64,000 nucleotides of DNA from JALHMQ01 sp020248785 (GTDB lineage Bacteria > Pseudomonadota > Gammaproteobacteria > Burkholderiales > Burkholderiaceae_F): the NCBI GenBank assembly GCA_046343415.1, contig JBKDNL010000126.1:1-64000 (forward strand). Direction: 5' to 3'. Numbering within the stretch: position 1 is the stretch's first letter; every line of letters starts with the position of its first letter. Of this stretch, positions 25,483 through 34,643 are shown piece by piece. Under the pieces are notes generated by a model. That model was not told the DNA's origin. It did no database searches and saw only the letters and a program-made list of their open reading frames with translations. The translations under genes and the position numbers were made by a program.

Positions 25483-26646
25483 CTACCCCCGCGCCGCCGC
25501 CACCACCTTCTGCGCCGCCTCGGCCATCGTGTCCGCACTGATGATCGGCAGGCCCGACTCGCGCAGCATCTTCTTGCCCAGTTCCTCGTTGGTGCCCTTC
25601 ATGCGCACCACCAGCGGCACCTTCAGGCCCACCGCCTTGCTGGCGACGATCACGCCCTCGGCGATGACGTCGCAGCGCATGATGCCGCCGAAGATGTTCA
25701 CGAGGATCGCCTCGAGCTTCGGGTTGCGCAGCATGATCTTGAAGGCCTCGGTCACCTTCTCGGTCGTGGCACCGCCGCCGACATCGAGAAAATTGGCCGG
25801 CTCGCCACCGAAAAGCTTGATGGTGTCCATCGTGGCCATGGCGAGGCCAGCGCCATTGACGAGGCAGCCGATGTTGCCGTCGAGCTGGATGTAAGACAGA
25901 TCGAACTTGCTGGCCTCGATCTCGGCGGGGTCTTCCTCGTCGAGGTCGCGCAGCGCGACGATCTCAGGATGCCGGTACAGCGCGTTGGAGTCGAAGTTCA
26001 TCTTGGCGTCGAGCGCGATCACCTCGCCCTTGCCGGTGAGGATGAGCGGGTTGATCTCCGCGAGCGACGCGTCGGTCTCCCGGAACGCCTTGTACAGCGC
26101 CTGGAACACGGCACGCGCCTGCGGCACGCTGGCTGCGGGGATGCCGATCTTGACGGCAACGTCATCGGCCTCGCGGTCGGTCAGCCCGTGCGACGGATCG
26201 ATGAACACCTTGTGGATCTTCTCGGGCGTGTGCGCGGCGACCTCTTCGATGTCCATGCCGCCTTCGCTCGAGGCCATGAGCACCACGCGCTGCGTGGCGC
26301 GGTCGACCACCATGCCGACATAGAGCTCGGTCTTGATGTCCGCGCCCTCTTCAATCAGCAACCGCCGCACTTTCTGGCCATCGGGGCCGGTTTGGTGCGT
26401 CTTGAGCATCATGCCGAGGATCGAGGACGCATGCGCCCTGACCTCGTCCATGCTGCGCGCGAGCTTCACGCCACCGCCCTTGCCGCGGCCACCGGCGTGG
26501 ATCTGCGCCTTCACGACCCACAGCGGGCCGCCGAGTGTCTTGGCAGCGTCCATTGCCTCATCCACCGAGAAGCACGGGATGTTGCGCGGCACGCGCACGC
26601 CGTACTTCTTGAGGATCTCCTTGCCCTGGTACTCGTGGATCTTCAT
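25483..26646 (-). CDS. sucC: Succinyl-CoA synthetase beta subunit
   Basis: SucC has 387 residues with the ATP-grasp domain (MKIHEYQGKEILKKYGV, VVKAQIHAGGRGKGGGVKLA, EINPLILTGKGEVIALDAK) and a C-terminal domain with LVNIFGGIMRCDVIAEGV. It pairs with SucD to make succinyl-CoA synthetase. The ATG at 26646 overlaps the DUF2889 stop (ATGA) and is preceded by AGGTGG. It is transcribed before the GIY-YIG gene and sucD. Confidence 0.96.
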   Translation of the reverse strand: MKIHEYQGKEILKKYGVRVPRNIPCFSVDEAMDAAKTLGGPLWVVKAQIHAGGRGKGGGVKLARSMDEVRAHASSILGMMLKTHQTGPDGQKVRRLLIEEGADIKTELYVGMVVDRATQRVVLMASSEGGMDIEEVAAHTPEKIHKVFIDPSHGLTDREADDVAVKIGIPAASVPQARAVFQALYKAFRETDASLAEINPLILTGKGEVIALDAKMNFDSNALYRHPEIVALRDLDEEDPAEIEASKFDLSYIQLDGNIGCLVNGAGLAMATMDTIKLFGGEPANFLDVGGGATTEKVTEAFKIMLRNPKLEAILVNIFGGIMRCDVIAEGVIVASKAVGLKVPLVVRMKGTNEELGKKMLRESGLPIISADTMAEAAQKVVAAARG

Positions 26647-27263
26647 GGTGTGTCCACCTGGCTCTGTTGATTGTCCTGGGTTGCTGCGCTGGGAGCGGCG
26701 CTCGGGCGGTACCAGCGCGGATAGAACTGCCTCACGGCCTCGCTGTCGCTGCGCAGCGCGTGGCAGCGATCGATCTGGAAGGGCTTGCGCTCCGGCTCGC
26801 CCGGCTCGGCAGGCTCATGCGCCTGCGAGGCGTCGCGCGTCTTGAACACTTCGCCGGCGAAGGCCTGGATCGCGGCAGTAGGCAGCACTCCGGCCAACTC
26901 GGTGATGTGGGTGCAGCCACGCGGGCCGCCGAGGCGCTCATTGAGCAGGCGGCGAAAGTCCTGCTTGAGATTGAGGCCGACGAGCTTGCGATAGTCGGGG
27001 CCAATGGTGTCGCAGTGGCCGGGATACGGCACCCACGCGGACGACGCTGCGGCGTCAACGATGTTCAGCTGCGTGTCGATGGTCAATGTCAGGCGCATCT
27101 CGTGCACGGGATCGCCCGCCGTGCGAAGCCCGGTGGCCAACGGAAAGTCGCGCGCCTTGGTGTCGATCAGCTCGGCCTCGAGGTCCCAGAGGCCATCGTC
27201 GCGCGCAAATGCTTCCACGCGGACTGAGCGTGTGTGCACGTGGCGACGGCCGGGGGATGACAT
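26643..27263 (-). CDS. DUF2889 protein
   Basis: The 206-residue protein begins MSSPGRRHVHTRSVRVEAF and has DGLWDLEAELIDTKARDF, PVHEMRLTLTID and GCTHITEL, which I recognise as DUF2889. It is of unknown function and often lies next to sucCD in betaproteobacteria. The start at 27263 removes upstream sequence that overlaps the recX terminator. It is coupled to sucC by an ATGA overlap, implying co-expression with the TCA-cycle enzyme. Confidence 0.85.
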   Translation of the reverse strand: MSSPGRRHVHTRSVRVEAFARDDGLWDLEAELIDTKARDFPLATGLRTAGDPVHEMRLTLTIDTQLNIVDAAASSAWVPYPGHCDTIGPDYRKLVGLNLKQDFRRLLNERLGGPRGCTHITELAGVLPTAAIQAFAGEVFKTRDASQAHEPAEPGEPERKPFQIDRCHALRSDSEAVRQFYPRWYRPSAAPSAATQDNQQSQVDTP

Positions 27264-27273
27264 CGAAGGCGGC

Positions 27274-27306
27274 AAAAAAAAGACCGGGCGGTCGCGCGCT
27301 GCCCGG
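27274..27306 (-). terminator. Rho-independent terminator downstream of recX
   Basis: On the minus strand a stem CCGGGC/GCCCGG with an 11-nt loop is followed by TCTTTTTTTT. It ends the recA-recX transcript about 130 nt beyond recX and just upstream of the DUF2889 start. Confidence 0.75.
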
Positions 27307-27437
27307 CTCGTACCGATGGTAGCACCGGGGGGATGCGTTGCCAGGCGGAACCATCGCGCCCAGCACCGCCCTACTACGCGGATAGCCAGCACAACGCGCG
27401 TCGCGCGCCGCCTGGTCAGATTGCGGCGTGCCAGGCC

Positions 27438-27983
27438 CTACGTGTCCGCGTCACCACCCCGGACCACCTTCACGATCACGTCGGTACTGAACCCGCGCTG
27501 CGCGAGAAAGCGCATCTGCCGGGCGCGCTCGGAGGCATCAGAGGCAGCGGTGCCGAAACGGCGTTGCCACAGGGCCCGCGCTCTTGCCAGCTCGGTGTGC
27601 TTGAGCTCATCGACGGCACAACGCACCAGCTGGTCGTCAAGCTGGTGGGCCTTGAGCTCCTGCTTGATGCGGGCAGCCCCAAAACGCTCGCCGCGGCTGC
27701 GCTTGACCACCTCGACGAAGCGCTCGTCGGACAGCAGCTTCTTGGCTTGCAGCTCATCGAGCAGCCGGTCGACCTCAGCGGCATCCTCCCCATAGGGGGC
27801 GAGCTTGCGCCGCAGCTCGGCGCGGCTGTGCTCGCGCCGCGCCAGATGCGACACCGCCCGCGTCAGCAGGGACTTCTGCGGACGCGGGCGCTCAGAGAGG
27901 TGTTCAGAGACGCGCTCGGAGGTGCGCCGGGAGGGGCGCTTGCCGGGCCCCTTGTCGGAGCGGTCGGCGGTGTCGTCGTCCAC
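27438..27983 (-). CDS. recX: Regulatory protein RecX
   Basis: RecX binds RecA filaments and inhibits recombinase and coprotease activity. The 181-residue protein has an unstructured basic/acidic N-terminal extension (about residues 1-35), then the three-helix RecX repeats (LLTRAVSHLARREHSRAEL, LQAKKLLSDERFVEVV, RARQMRFLAQRGFSTDVI). It lies 45 nt downstream of recA on the same strand. A hairpin in that gap (CGGATCG at 27989-27995, CGATCCG at 28017-28023) could limit read-through from recA, as is known in Escherichia coli. Confidence 0.92.
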   Translation of the reverse strand: MDDDTADRSDKGPGKRPSRRTSERVSEHLSERPRPQKSLLTRAVSHLARREHSRAELRRKLAPYGEDAAEVDRLLDELQAKKLLSDERFVEVVKRSRGERFGAARIKQELKAHQLDDQLVRCAVDELKHTELARARALWQRRFGTAASDASERARQMRFLAQRGFSTDVIVKVVRGGDADT

Positions 27984-28028
27984 CGAGACGGATCGCGCGG
28001 TGCTGCTCGGCGGCGCCGATCCGCAGCA

Positions 28029-29075
28029 CTACTCGGCCGCGGTCGCGCCACGGGTGGCCACCCCGAGCTTCTCGCGAACCTTATTCTCGATCTCCAGGGC
28101 GACTTCCGGATGCTCGCGCAGGTACTCGCGCGCGTTGTCCTTGCCCTGGCCAATACGGTCGCCGTTGTAGCTGTACCAGGCGCCCGACTTCTCGACGATG
28201 TTGTGCGTCGAGCCGAGATCGATCACTTCACCCTCGCGCGAGATGCCCTCGCCATACAGGATGTCGAACTCGGCCTGCTTGAACGGCGGCGCGACCTTGT
28301 TCTTGACGACCTTGACCTTGGTCTCGGAGCCGATGACTTCTTCGCCCTTCTTGATCGAGCCGACGCGACGGATGTCGAGACGGACCGACGCATAGAACTT
28401 GAGCGCGTTGCCGCCGGTCGTGGTCTCGGGGTTGCCGAACATCACGCCGATCTTCATCCGGATCTGGTTGATGAAGATGACCAGGCAGTTGGTGCGCTTG
28501 ATGGTGCCCGTGAGCTTGCGCAGGGCCTGGCTCATCAGGCGCGCCTGCAGGCCGGGCAGCGAGTCGCCCATCTCGCCTTCGATCTCTGCCTTGGGGGTGA
28601 GAGCCGCGACCGAGTCGATCACGATGAGGTCCACCGAACCCGAGCGCACCAGCGCGTCGGCGATCTCGAGCGCCTGCTCGCCGGTGTCGGGCTGCGACAC
28701 CAGCAGCTCCTGCAGATTGACGCCCAGCTTTTGCGCGTACTGGATGTCCAGCGCATGCTCGGCGTCGATGAAGGCGCAGGTGCCGCCGATCTTCTGCATC
28801 TCGGCAATCACCTGCAGCGTGAGGGTGGTCTTGCCGGAAGACTCCGGCCCGTAGACCTCGACCACGCGGCCACGCGGCAGGCCGCCGACGCCGAGCGCGA
28901 TATCGAGGCCCAGCGAGCCGGTGGACACGACCTGGATGTCCTCGGCGACTTCGCCGTCGGCCAGGCGCATGACCGAGCCCTTGCCGAACTGCTTCTCGAT
29001 CTGCGCCAGCGCCGCTGCCAGGGCCTTTTGCCGCTCTTTGCTGTCTGCCAACTGCATGCTCCGTCCGTCGTCCAT
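28029..29075 (-). CDS. recA: Recombinase RecA
   Basis: RecA has 348 residues from ATG 29075, with GGAGG spaced 5 nt upstream. Walker A is GPESSGKTT (from about residue 76), Walker B is VDLIVIDSVAAL, and the L2 loop region includes GNPETTTGGNALKFYASVR. It catalyses strand exchange and stimulates LexA self-cleavage. A strong LexA operator lies about 64 nt upstream. Two nearby alternative ATGs (29078, 29057) cannot be fully excluded. Confidence 0.97.
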   Translation of the reverse strand: MDDGRSMQLADSKERQKALAAALAQIEKQFGKGSVMRLADGEVAEDIQVVSTGSLGLDIALGVGGLPRGRVVEVYGPESSGKTTLTLQVIAEMQKIGGTCAFIDAEHALDIQYAQKLGVNLQELLVSQPDTGEQALEIADALVRSGSVDLIVIDSVAALTPKAEIEGEMGDSLPGLQARLMSQALRKLTGTIKRTNCLVIFINQIRMKIGVMFGNPETTTGGNALKFYASVRLDIRRVGSIKKGEEVIGSETKVKVVKNKVAPPFKQAEFDILYGEGISREGEVIDLGSTHNIVEKSGAWYSYNGDRIGQGKDNAREYLREHPEVALEIENKVREKLGVATRGATAAE

Positions 29076-29138
29076 CATCGCCTCCGCGCCAGTTGCTACC
29101 AGGGGCCGCCAGGCGCTGCTGTTCGAGCGCTGTACGGC

Positions 29139-29158
29139 TACTGTCAATCTCTACAGTG
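29139..29158 (-). promoter_or_regulatory. lexA box: LexA (SOS) box of recA
   Basis: TACTGTCAATCTCTACAGTG fits CTGT-N8-ACAG with the preferred TA and TG/TA flanks of the Escherichia coli-type SOS box. It lies 64 nt upstream of the recA start, so damage-induced expression of recA-recX is expected. Confidence 0.85.
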
Positions 29159-29336
29159 TCAGGCACTGTAGAAGCTTCCAGTACTGGCTGTCAAGCGGCG
29201 GAGCCGATCGATCCGGCAAGGGTCGCCTTGCCGGCCGTGCAAGCCGAGAAATACACTGGCCGCACAGTCACATCGCCCGCCACGCCGGCGTCCAGTGTCG
29301 AACGGCCGGAGGCAGTGCGAGGATATCAAGGCAGAC

Positions 29337-30062
29337 ATGCACATCCTGATCGCCGAAGACGATCCGGTGCTGGCCGACGGCTTGTCGCGCTCCCTGCGCG
29401 CCGCCGGCTACGCCGTGGATGCGGTGACCGACGGCGAGCAGGCCGATTCGGCGCTCGCCGCGCAGAACTTCGACCTGCTGATCCTCGACCTGGGCCTGCC
29501 GCGCCTGGCCGGCCTGGAAGTGCTGCGGCGCCTGCGGGCACGCGGCGCTGCCATGCCGGTGTTGATCCTGACCGCGGCCGACAGCGTTGATGCGCGCGTG
29601 CGCGGCCTCGACCTGGGTGCCGACGATTACATGGCCAAGCCCTTTGCACTCTCTGAGCTCGAAGCGCGGGTTCGCGCACTGACCCGCCGGGCGATGGGCG
29701 CGAACCAGAGTCTGTTGCGCCATGGGCCCTTGGTGCTGGATCTGGCCGGCCGCGTCGCCACGATGAACGAGCTCCCGCTGGATCTATCCGCGCGCGAGCT
29801 GGGCCTGCTGGCCATTTTGCTGCAGCGTGCCGGGCGCGTGGTGAGCAAGGAGCAGCTGGTGGATCACCTTTGCGAATGGGGCGAGGAGGTCAGCAACAAC
29901 GCGATCGAGGTCTACGTGCACCGGTTGCGCAAGAAGCTGGAGGCCGGCGACATCCGCATCGTGACCATCCGCGGTCTTGGGTATTGCCTGGAACGCGCCA
30001 CGCCAGGCGAGCCGAACGGCACGGAGCCGTCGGCTGCCGCAACCAACGGAACGCAGCGGTAG
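29337..30062 (+). CDS. OmpR-family response regulator, TctD/QseB-like
   Basis: The product has 241 residues. The receiver domain has acidic residues EDD at positions 7-9, the phosphoacceptor Asp51 in LLILDLGLPR, and Lys in MAKPFALSEL. The C-terminal winged helix includes LSARELGLLAILLQRAG and SNNAIEVYVHRLRKKLE. The start ATG 29337 has AAGG upstream. It is divergent from recA and pairs with the histidine kinase 99 nt downstream. TctD-type regulators control tricarboxylate uptake, but the target here is unknown. Confidence 0.92.
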   Translation: MHILIAEDDPVLADGLSRSLRAAGYAVDAVTDGEQADSALAAQNFDLLILDLGLPRLAGLEVLRRLRARGAAMPVLILTAADSVDARVRGLDLGADDYMAKPFALSELEARVRALTRRAMGANQSLLRHGPLVLDLAGRVATMNELPLDLSARELGLLAILLQRAGRVVSKEQLVDHLCEWGEEVSNNAIEVYVHRLRKKLEAGDIRIVTIRGLGYCLERATPGEPNGTEPSAAATNGTQR

Positions 30063-30161
30063 GCTCACGTCCGGAGCTCTGACGTCCGATCCACCGCCGC
30101 GCCCGTCCGCATCGCCAGCCGGGCGCGCTTGGGCTAAGGTAGCCCGGCACAGCGACCCACC

Positions 30162-31748
30162 ATGCCGGACGAATCCCCTCCACCCCGCGACACGGCCGCG
30201 CCGCCGCGCGCGCGACGCGACCTGCGCAGCCTCGCGGCCGCCTTGCGGCGGCCGCGCGAGGTGCCGCCGCCGCGCGAAGGCTTCGTCAATCCGCTGCGCG
30301 GCCCGCAGGAGCAGCGCTCGCTGTTCGGCGAGATCCTGGACTGGATGCTGGCGCCACTGCTGCTGCTGTGGCCGATCACGGTCACCATCACCTACCTCGT
30401 TGCGCAGAACATCGCCAACGGCCCGTTCGACCGCAACCTGGCCGACAGCGTCGATGTGCTGTCGGACCACGTGAAGGACTACGGCGGCGAGGTACGTCTG
30501 ATGCTGCCGCTGCCGGCCCGCGAGATTCTGCGTGCGGACACGACCGACAACGTGTACTTCATGGTGTTGGGCCTGCGCGGCGAGTTCGTGGCCGGCGACC
30601 GCGACCTGCCGCTGCCCGACGAGACGGAGAAGCCCACGCCGGGCGTAGTGAAGTTCCGCGATGCGATCGTGCGCAATGCCGAGGTGCGCATTGCCTATTC
30701 GTGGATCGAGTTCAATCGCCCGGGCGCCCTGCCGGCGCTGATCCAGGTGGCCGAGACCCTGGAAAAGCGCAGCCAGCTGGCCAACGAGATCATCCGCGGC
30801 GTCATCGTGCCGCAGTTCGTTGTGCTGCCGATCGCCGTCGTGCTCGTCTGGTTTGGCCTCACGCGCGGGCTGGCCCCGCTGAACTCGCTGCAGGCGCGCA
30901 TCCGTCGGCGCCGGCCGGACGATCTGTCACCCATTCCCACGAGCGGCGCGCCCGACGAGGTCGCGCCGCTCGTCACCGCCATCAACGAGTTGCTCGGTCG
31001 CCTGTCGCAAAACCTCGTCACGCAGCGGCGCTTCATCGCCGACGCCGCGCACCAGATGAAGACGCCGCTCGCCGGGCTGCGCACGCAGGCCGAGCTCGCG
31101 CAGCGCGAGACCGACCCGCAGGAGTTGCGCCGCAGCCTGCGGCAGATCGCCGCATCGACCGAGCGCGCGACCCACCTTATCAACCAGTTGCTGTCGCTCG
31201 CCCGCGCCGAACACCAGTCGGCCGATCTGGCGGCCTACGAGATGCTCGACCTCGGCGCACTGGCGAGCGACGTGGTCGGCGAATGGGTACCGCAGGCCAT
31301 GGCGCGCGGCATCGATCTGGGCTACGACGGACCCGCCGCGCCGGTGCGCCTGATCGGCGTGTCGACGCTGCTGCGTGAACTGTTGAAGAACCTCATCGAC
31401 AACGCGCTGCTCTACTCACCCGCGCATGCCGAGCCCTGCGCCTCGGTGACCGTGCGCGTGCGCAGCGAGGGCAGCGCGGCGTTCCTGGAAGTGGAGGACA
31501 CGGGGCCGGGCGTCCCCGAGCGCGAGCGGCCGCTGGTGTTCGACCGGTTTTATCGCGTGCTCGGCACCAATGTGGACGGCAGCGGACTGGGCCTGTCGAT
31601 CGTGCGCGAGATCGCCGAACAGCACGATGCCTTGCTGCGCGTGACGGCCAATCCGCGTGCCACGCAGGCGCAGTGGCCCGGGACCTTGATCAGCGTGGAG
31701 TTCTTGCATACCCTCGCCTCGACGCCGACTCTGGACATCGGGCATTGA
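30162..31748 (+). CDS. Sensor histidine kinase, TctE-like
   Basis: This 528-residue inner-membrane kinase has a long Arg/Pro-rich cytoplasmic N-terminus (about residues 1-55), a first membrane helix (MLAPLLLLWPITVTITYLVA), a periplasmic sensor domain of about 140 residues, and a second helix (FVVLPIAVVLVWFGL). A HAMP-like segment follows, then the H-box with His297 (FIADAAHQMKTPLAGL), the N-box LIDNALLYSP and G-boxes DTGPGVP and GSGLGLSIV. It should phosphorylate the upstream response regulator. Both are commonly found beside recA in Burkholderiales. Confidence 0.92.
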   Translation: MPDESPPPRDTAAPPRARRDLRSLAAALRRPREVPPPREGFVNPLRGPQEQRSLFGEILDWMLAPLLLLWPITVTITYLVAQNIANGPFDRNLADSVDVLSDHVKDYGGEVRLMLPLPAREILRADTTDNVYFMVLGLRGEFVAGDRDLPLPDETEKPTPGVVKFRDAIVRNAEVRIAYSWIEFNRPGALPALIQVAETLEKRSQLANEIIRGVIVPQFVVLPIAVVLVWFGLTRGLAPLNSLQARIRRRRPDDLSPIPTSGAPDEVAPLVTAINELLGRLSQNLVTQRRFIADAAHQMKTPLAGLRTQAELAQRETDPQELRRSLRQIAASTERATHLINQLLSLARAEHQSADLAAYEMLDLGALASDVVGEWVPQAMARGIDLGYDGPAAPVRLIGVSTLLRELLKNLIDNALLYSPAHAEPCASVTVRVRSEGSAAFLEVEDTGPGVPERERPLVFDRFYRVLGTNVDGSGLGLSIVREIAEQHDALLRVTANPRATQAQWPGTLISVEFLHTLASTPTLDIGH

Positions 31749-31833
31749 GGAACCGCTGGATTCGGACCCGTCGTGGCCGGACGGAGGTGGCCCCGGAAAG
31801 ACGTTGGCGACACGCGCTCGACCCGTCGATCCG

Positions 31834-32721
31834 TCAGCCCGACCGGCGGCTCGCCACCTGAATGCCGCCGATGATGAGCGCGAGCCCGAGCGCGTGATAA
31901 AGCTGCGGCGCTTCACCAAGCAGCAGCGTCGACAGCAACGCCGCGAACAGCGGAGTCAGGTTGGCGAAGTAAATGGGCACCACCGCGCCGACGCGCGCGA
32001 CGCCGCGATCCCAGCAGTAGTACGCGACGATCGACGGAAAGATCGCCATATACAGCAGCACGCCGCCCACCAGCCAGCTCCACCGCATGCCGTGCCCGAG
32101 CGCCGCCTCGCCGAGCGCGAGCGGCGCGATCACAATGGCCCCCACCAGCATCTGCGCGGCAAGAAACGGCGCGAACGGCAGATCGGGGCGACGCTTGCGC
32201 AGCAGCCACGTGTACAGCGCCCACGTGACGTTGGCGAGGATCATGATGAGATCACCCGGCACGAACCCGAGCCGGGTGATGTTCGCGACGTTGCCCTGCA
32301 ACAGCACCCATGCGACACCGCTCATCGACAGCGCGGCACCGAGCCACTGCCGGCCGCGCGCGCGCTCGTCAAACAACAGCACGCCAAAGACCAGCACGAA
32401 GACGGGCGTGGACGCGGAAATGAGCGTCACGTTCACGGCCGTGGACGTCTGCACCGCCAGGTACTGAAAGGTGTTGTACGCGCCCACGCCCAGCAGGCCG
32501 ATCCACACGATGTCCTTCCAGGCTGCCCGCAGCACGGCGCGATGCTGCATGACGCCGCGCCAGGCAAACGGCAGGAAGATCGCCAGCGCCAGCAGCCAGC
32601 GCAGCCACGACAGCAGCAGCGGCGGCACCTCGCCCACCAGCAGACGCGCGAGCACTGCATTGCCGGCCCAGAACAGCGGGGGCAAGGTCAGGAGGAAAGC
32701 AGTGCGGGGATCGAGCGACAA
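31834..32721 (-). CDS. EamA/DMT-family transporter
   Basis: This 295-residue membrane protein has ten predicted helices in two EamA repeats (PPLFWAGNAVLARLL and NVTWALYTWLLRKRRPD begin the two halves). The start is TTG 32721. Substrates of this family are varied metabolites and cannot be predicted. It converges with the histidine kinase gene and is divergent from the kynurenine operon. Confidence 0.85.
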   Translation of the reverse strand: MSLDPRTAFLLTLPPLFWAGNAVLARLLVGEVPPLLLSWLRWLLALAIFLPFAWRGVMQHRAVLRAAWKDIVWIGLLGVGAYNTFQYLAVQTSTAVNVTLISASTPVFVLVFGVLLFDERARGRQWLGAALSMSGVAWVLLQGNVANITRLGFVPGDLIMILANVTWALYTWLLRKRRPDLPFAPFLAAQMLVGAIVIAPLALGEAALGHGMRWSWLVGGVLLYMAIFPSIVAYYCWDRGVARVGAVVPIYFANLTPLFAALLSTLLLGEAPQLYHALGLALIIGGIQVASRRSG

Positions 32722-32807
32722 GGCCGGCCTGGTGAGTGGGGATCGATGAAGGCTGCTGCCGGTGCGAGGGCGACGGAGGATAGCGGGTCATACAGTCGCG
32801 CGGTGGT

Positions 32808-32852
32808 CTGTGCCGGCGACTTCTGTGCCAGCCACTTCTGTGCCAGCGACCA
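32808..32852. repeat. Three tandem 15-nt repeats upstream of kynB
   Basis: The unit CTGTGCCAGCGACTT-like occurs three times with three or four differences. It lies between the EamA gene and kynB. It could be read as SVPAT repeats, but no gene is supported there. Confidence 0.6.
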
Positions 32853-32940
32853 AGGGGCGGATTGACCCATGCAAGCATCTGCCACGCGCGCGCATTGACC
32901 TCGGAGCACCGGATCGACGCTCTACGACATCTCGCCCGCG

Positions 32941-33552
32941 GTGCGGCCGGGGTTTCCCGTGTTTCCAGGCGACACTCCCTTTGCGTTTCGCTGGACCTGG
33001 GCGCTCGGGCCGAACTGCCCGGTCAATGTCTCCGAGATCGCGATGTCACCACACACCGGCGCGCACACGGACGCGCCGCTGCACTACGACGCTGCGGGCG
33101 CCTCGATCGCCGACGTGCCCTTGCAGACCTACCTGGGCCCTTGCCGCGTGATCCATGCCATCGGCGTGCGGCCACTGGTGACTGCGGCGCACCTCGCCCC
33201 GCATCTGGCAGGTGTGCCCCCGCGCGTGCCGGTGCGCACGTACGAAACGGCGCCAGTCGACACCTGGGACCCCGCGTTTGCGGCCTTCGACCCCGCGGCG
33301 CTCGAGTTGCTGCAAACCCGTGGCGTGCAGCTCGTCGGCATCGACACGCCTTCGCTCGACCCTGAGCAGAGCAAGACGCTCGATTCGCACATGGTGGTGC
33401 GCCGTCATGGCATGGCGATTGTCGAGGGCATCGTGCTCGATACCGTGCCTGCCGGCGACTACGAGCTGATCGCACTGCCGATGAAGTGGCAGGGCCTGGC
33501 TGCGAGCCAGGTGCGCGCCGTGCTGCGCAGCTTGGACCGAGGACCGGCATGA
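32941..33552 (+). CDS. kynB: Kynurenine formamidase (arylformamidase), 5' end uncertain
   Basis: KynB hydrolyses N-formylkynurenine to kynurenine, the second step of tryptophan degradation. The cyclase-type metal motif is visible in SPHTGAHTDAPLHYD (HTGAHTD), with VPVRTYETAPVDTWD and GIDTPSLDPEQSK. GTG 32941 is the first usable codon. However, the conserved family start LYDISPAV is encoded in the same frame just upstream (32920-32943) without an initiation codon, and a TGA at 32896 separates it from an in-frame ATG at 32869. The start has probably been damaged or mis-sequenced. The stop overlaps kynU by 4 nt. Confidence 0.85.
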   Translation: MRPGFPVFPGDTPFAFRWTWALGPNCPVNVSEIAMSPHTGAHTDAPLHYDAAGASIADVPLQTYLGPCRVIHAIGVRPLVTAAHLAPHLAGVPPRVPVRTYETAPVDTWDPAFAAFDPAALELLQTRGVQLVGIDTPSLDPEQSKTLDSHMVVRRHGMAIVEGIVLDTVPAGDYELIALPMKWQGLAASQVRAVLRSLDRGPA

Positions 33553-34485
33553 TGACCCGCGACGATTGCCTGGCCCGCGACGCGAGCGATCCGCTGCGCG
33601 CGCACCGCGCGGCCTTTGCGCTCCCGCCCGGCGTGATCTACCTCGACGGCAATTCGCTCGGCGCCCTGCCGGCGGCGACGGCCGAGCGCGTGCAGCACGT
33701 GGTGCGGCAGGAAATGGGGCGACGGACTGATCCGCTCATGGAACAGCGCCGGGTGGATCGACCTGACAAGCCGTGTGGGCGAGAAGATCGGCCGGCTCGT
33801 CGGCGCTGCGCCCGGCCAGGTGATCTGCGCGGATTCCACCTCGGTGAATCTCTTCAAGGTGCTGGCCACGGCGCTGCAGATGCAGGAGCGGCGGCCGCAG
33901 CTGTCGATGCGCGAGCGGCGCGTCATCCTGTCCGAGCGCGGCAACTTTCCGACCGATCCGTACATGGCGCAGGGGCTGGTGGAGTTGCTCGGCGGGCACG
34001 ACGAGCCGCAGCTCGTGGAGTTCGACGATGTGCCGGCGGCACTGGCGCGCCTGGGCGAGCGTGTTGCGGCGCTGCTGCCCACGCACGTGAACTTCCAGAC
34101 GGGCGCGATGCACGACATGGCCGCGCTCACGATCTGGGATCTCGCGCATTCGGCCGGCGCGGTGCCGGTCGCGCTCGACGCATGCAGCGCCGACTTTGCG
34201 GTCGGCTGCGGCTACAAGTATCTGAACGGCGGGCCGGGCGCACCGGCGTTCGTGTACGCGGCCGAGCGGCACTTGCAGGCGCTGGCCGAGCTGCCGTTCG
34301 CGCAGCCGCTGTCGGGCTGGCTGGGCCACCGGGCGCCCTTCGAGTTCTCGCCGCAGTACGCGCCCGCGGCCGGCATCGCGCGCTTTACCGTGGGCACACC
34401 GTTCATCATCGCGCTGGCCGCGCTCGAGGTCGGCGTCGACACGGTGCTGGCCGTCGGCGTGCCGGCCCTGCGCGACAATCGCCTC
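33549..34485 (+). pseudogene. kynU: Kynureninase, 5' part, frameshifted and interrupted
   Basis: Kynureninase cleaves kynurenine to anthranilate and alanine. The N-terminus (LPPGVIYLDGNSLGALPAAT) is in the frame of 33549. At GGGG (33716-33719) one extra G shifts the frame; removing it restores QEMGDGLIRSWNSAGWIDL. The rest continues as QVICADSTSVNLFKV and the PLP-lysine region VGCGYKYLNGGPG. Homology stops near 34480 after DTVLAVGVPALRD, where mobile-element DNA begins. The missing C-terminus is found at 39150-39459, 4.7 kb away, so the enzyme cannot be made as one chain. Confidence 0.88.
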
Positions 34486-34643
34486 TTGGGTACTTGGCGT
34501 TCCGACAAAGAGCGCACAGTCGCGCTTGGCGTCCCTCTCGACCGCAGCGTTAGAGCGCGCAGCTGCCGCCCGATCCAAAAGCGAATAGGCCCAATCGCCC
34601 TTGCGAATATGAGTCAGGTAACGGCGTCCGCCGAAACGGGAGC

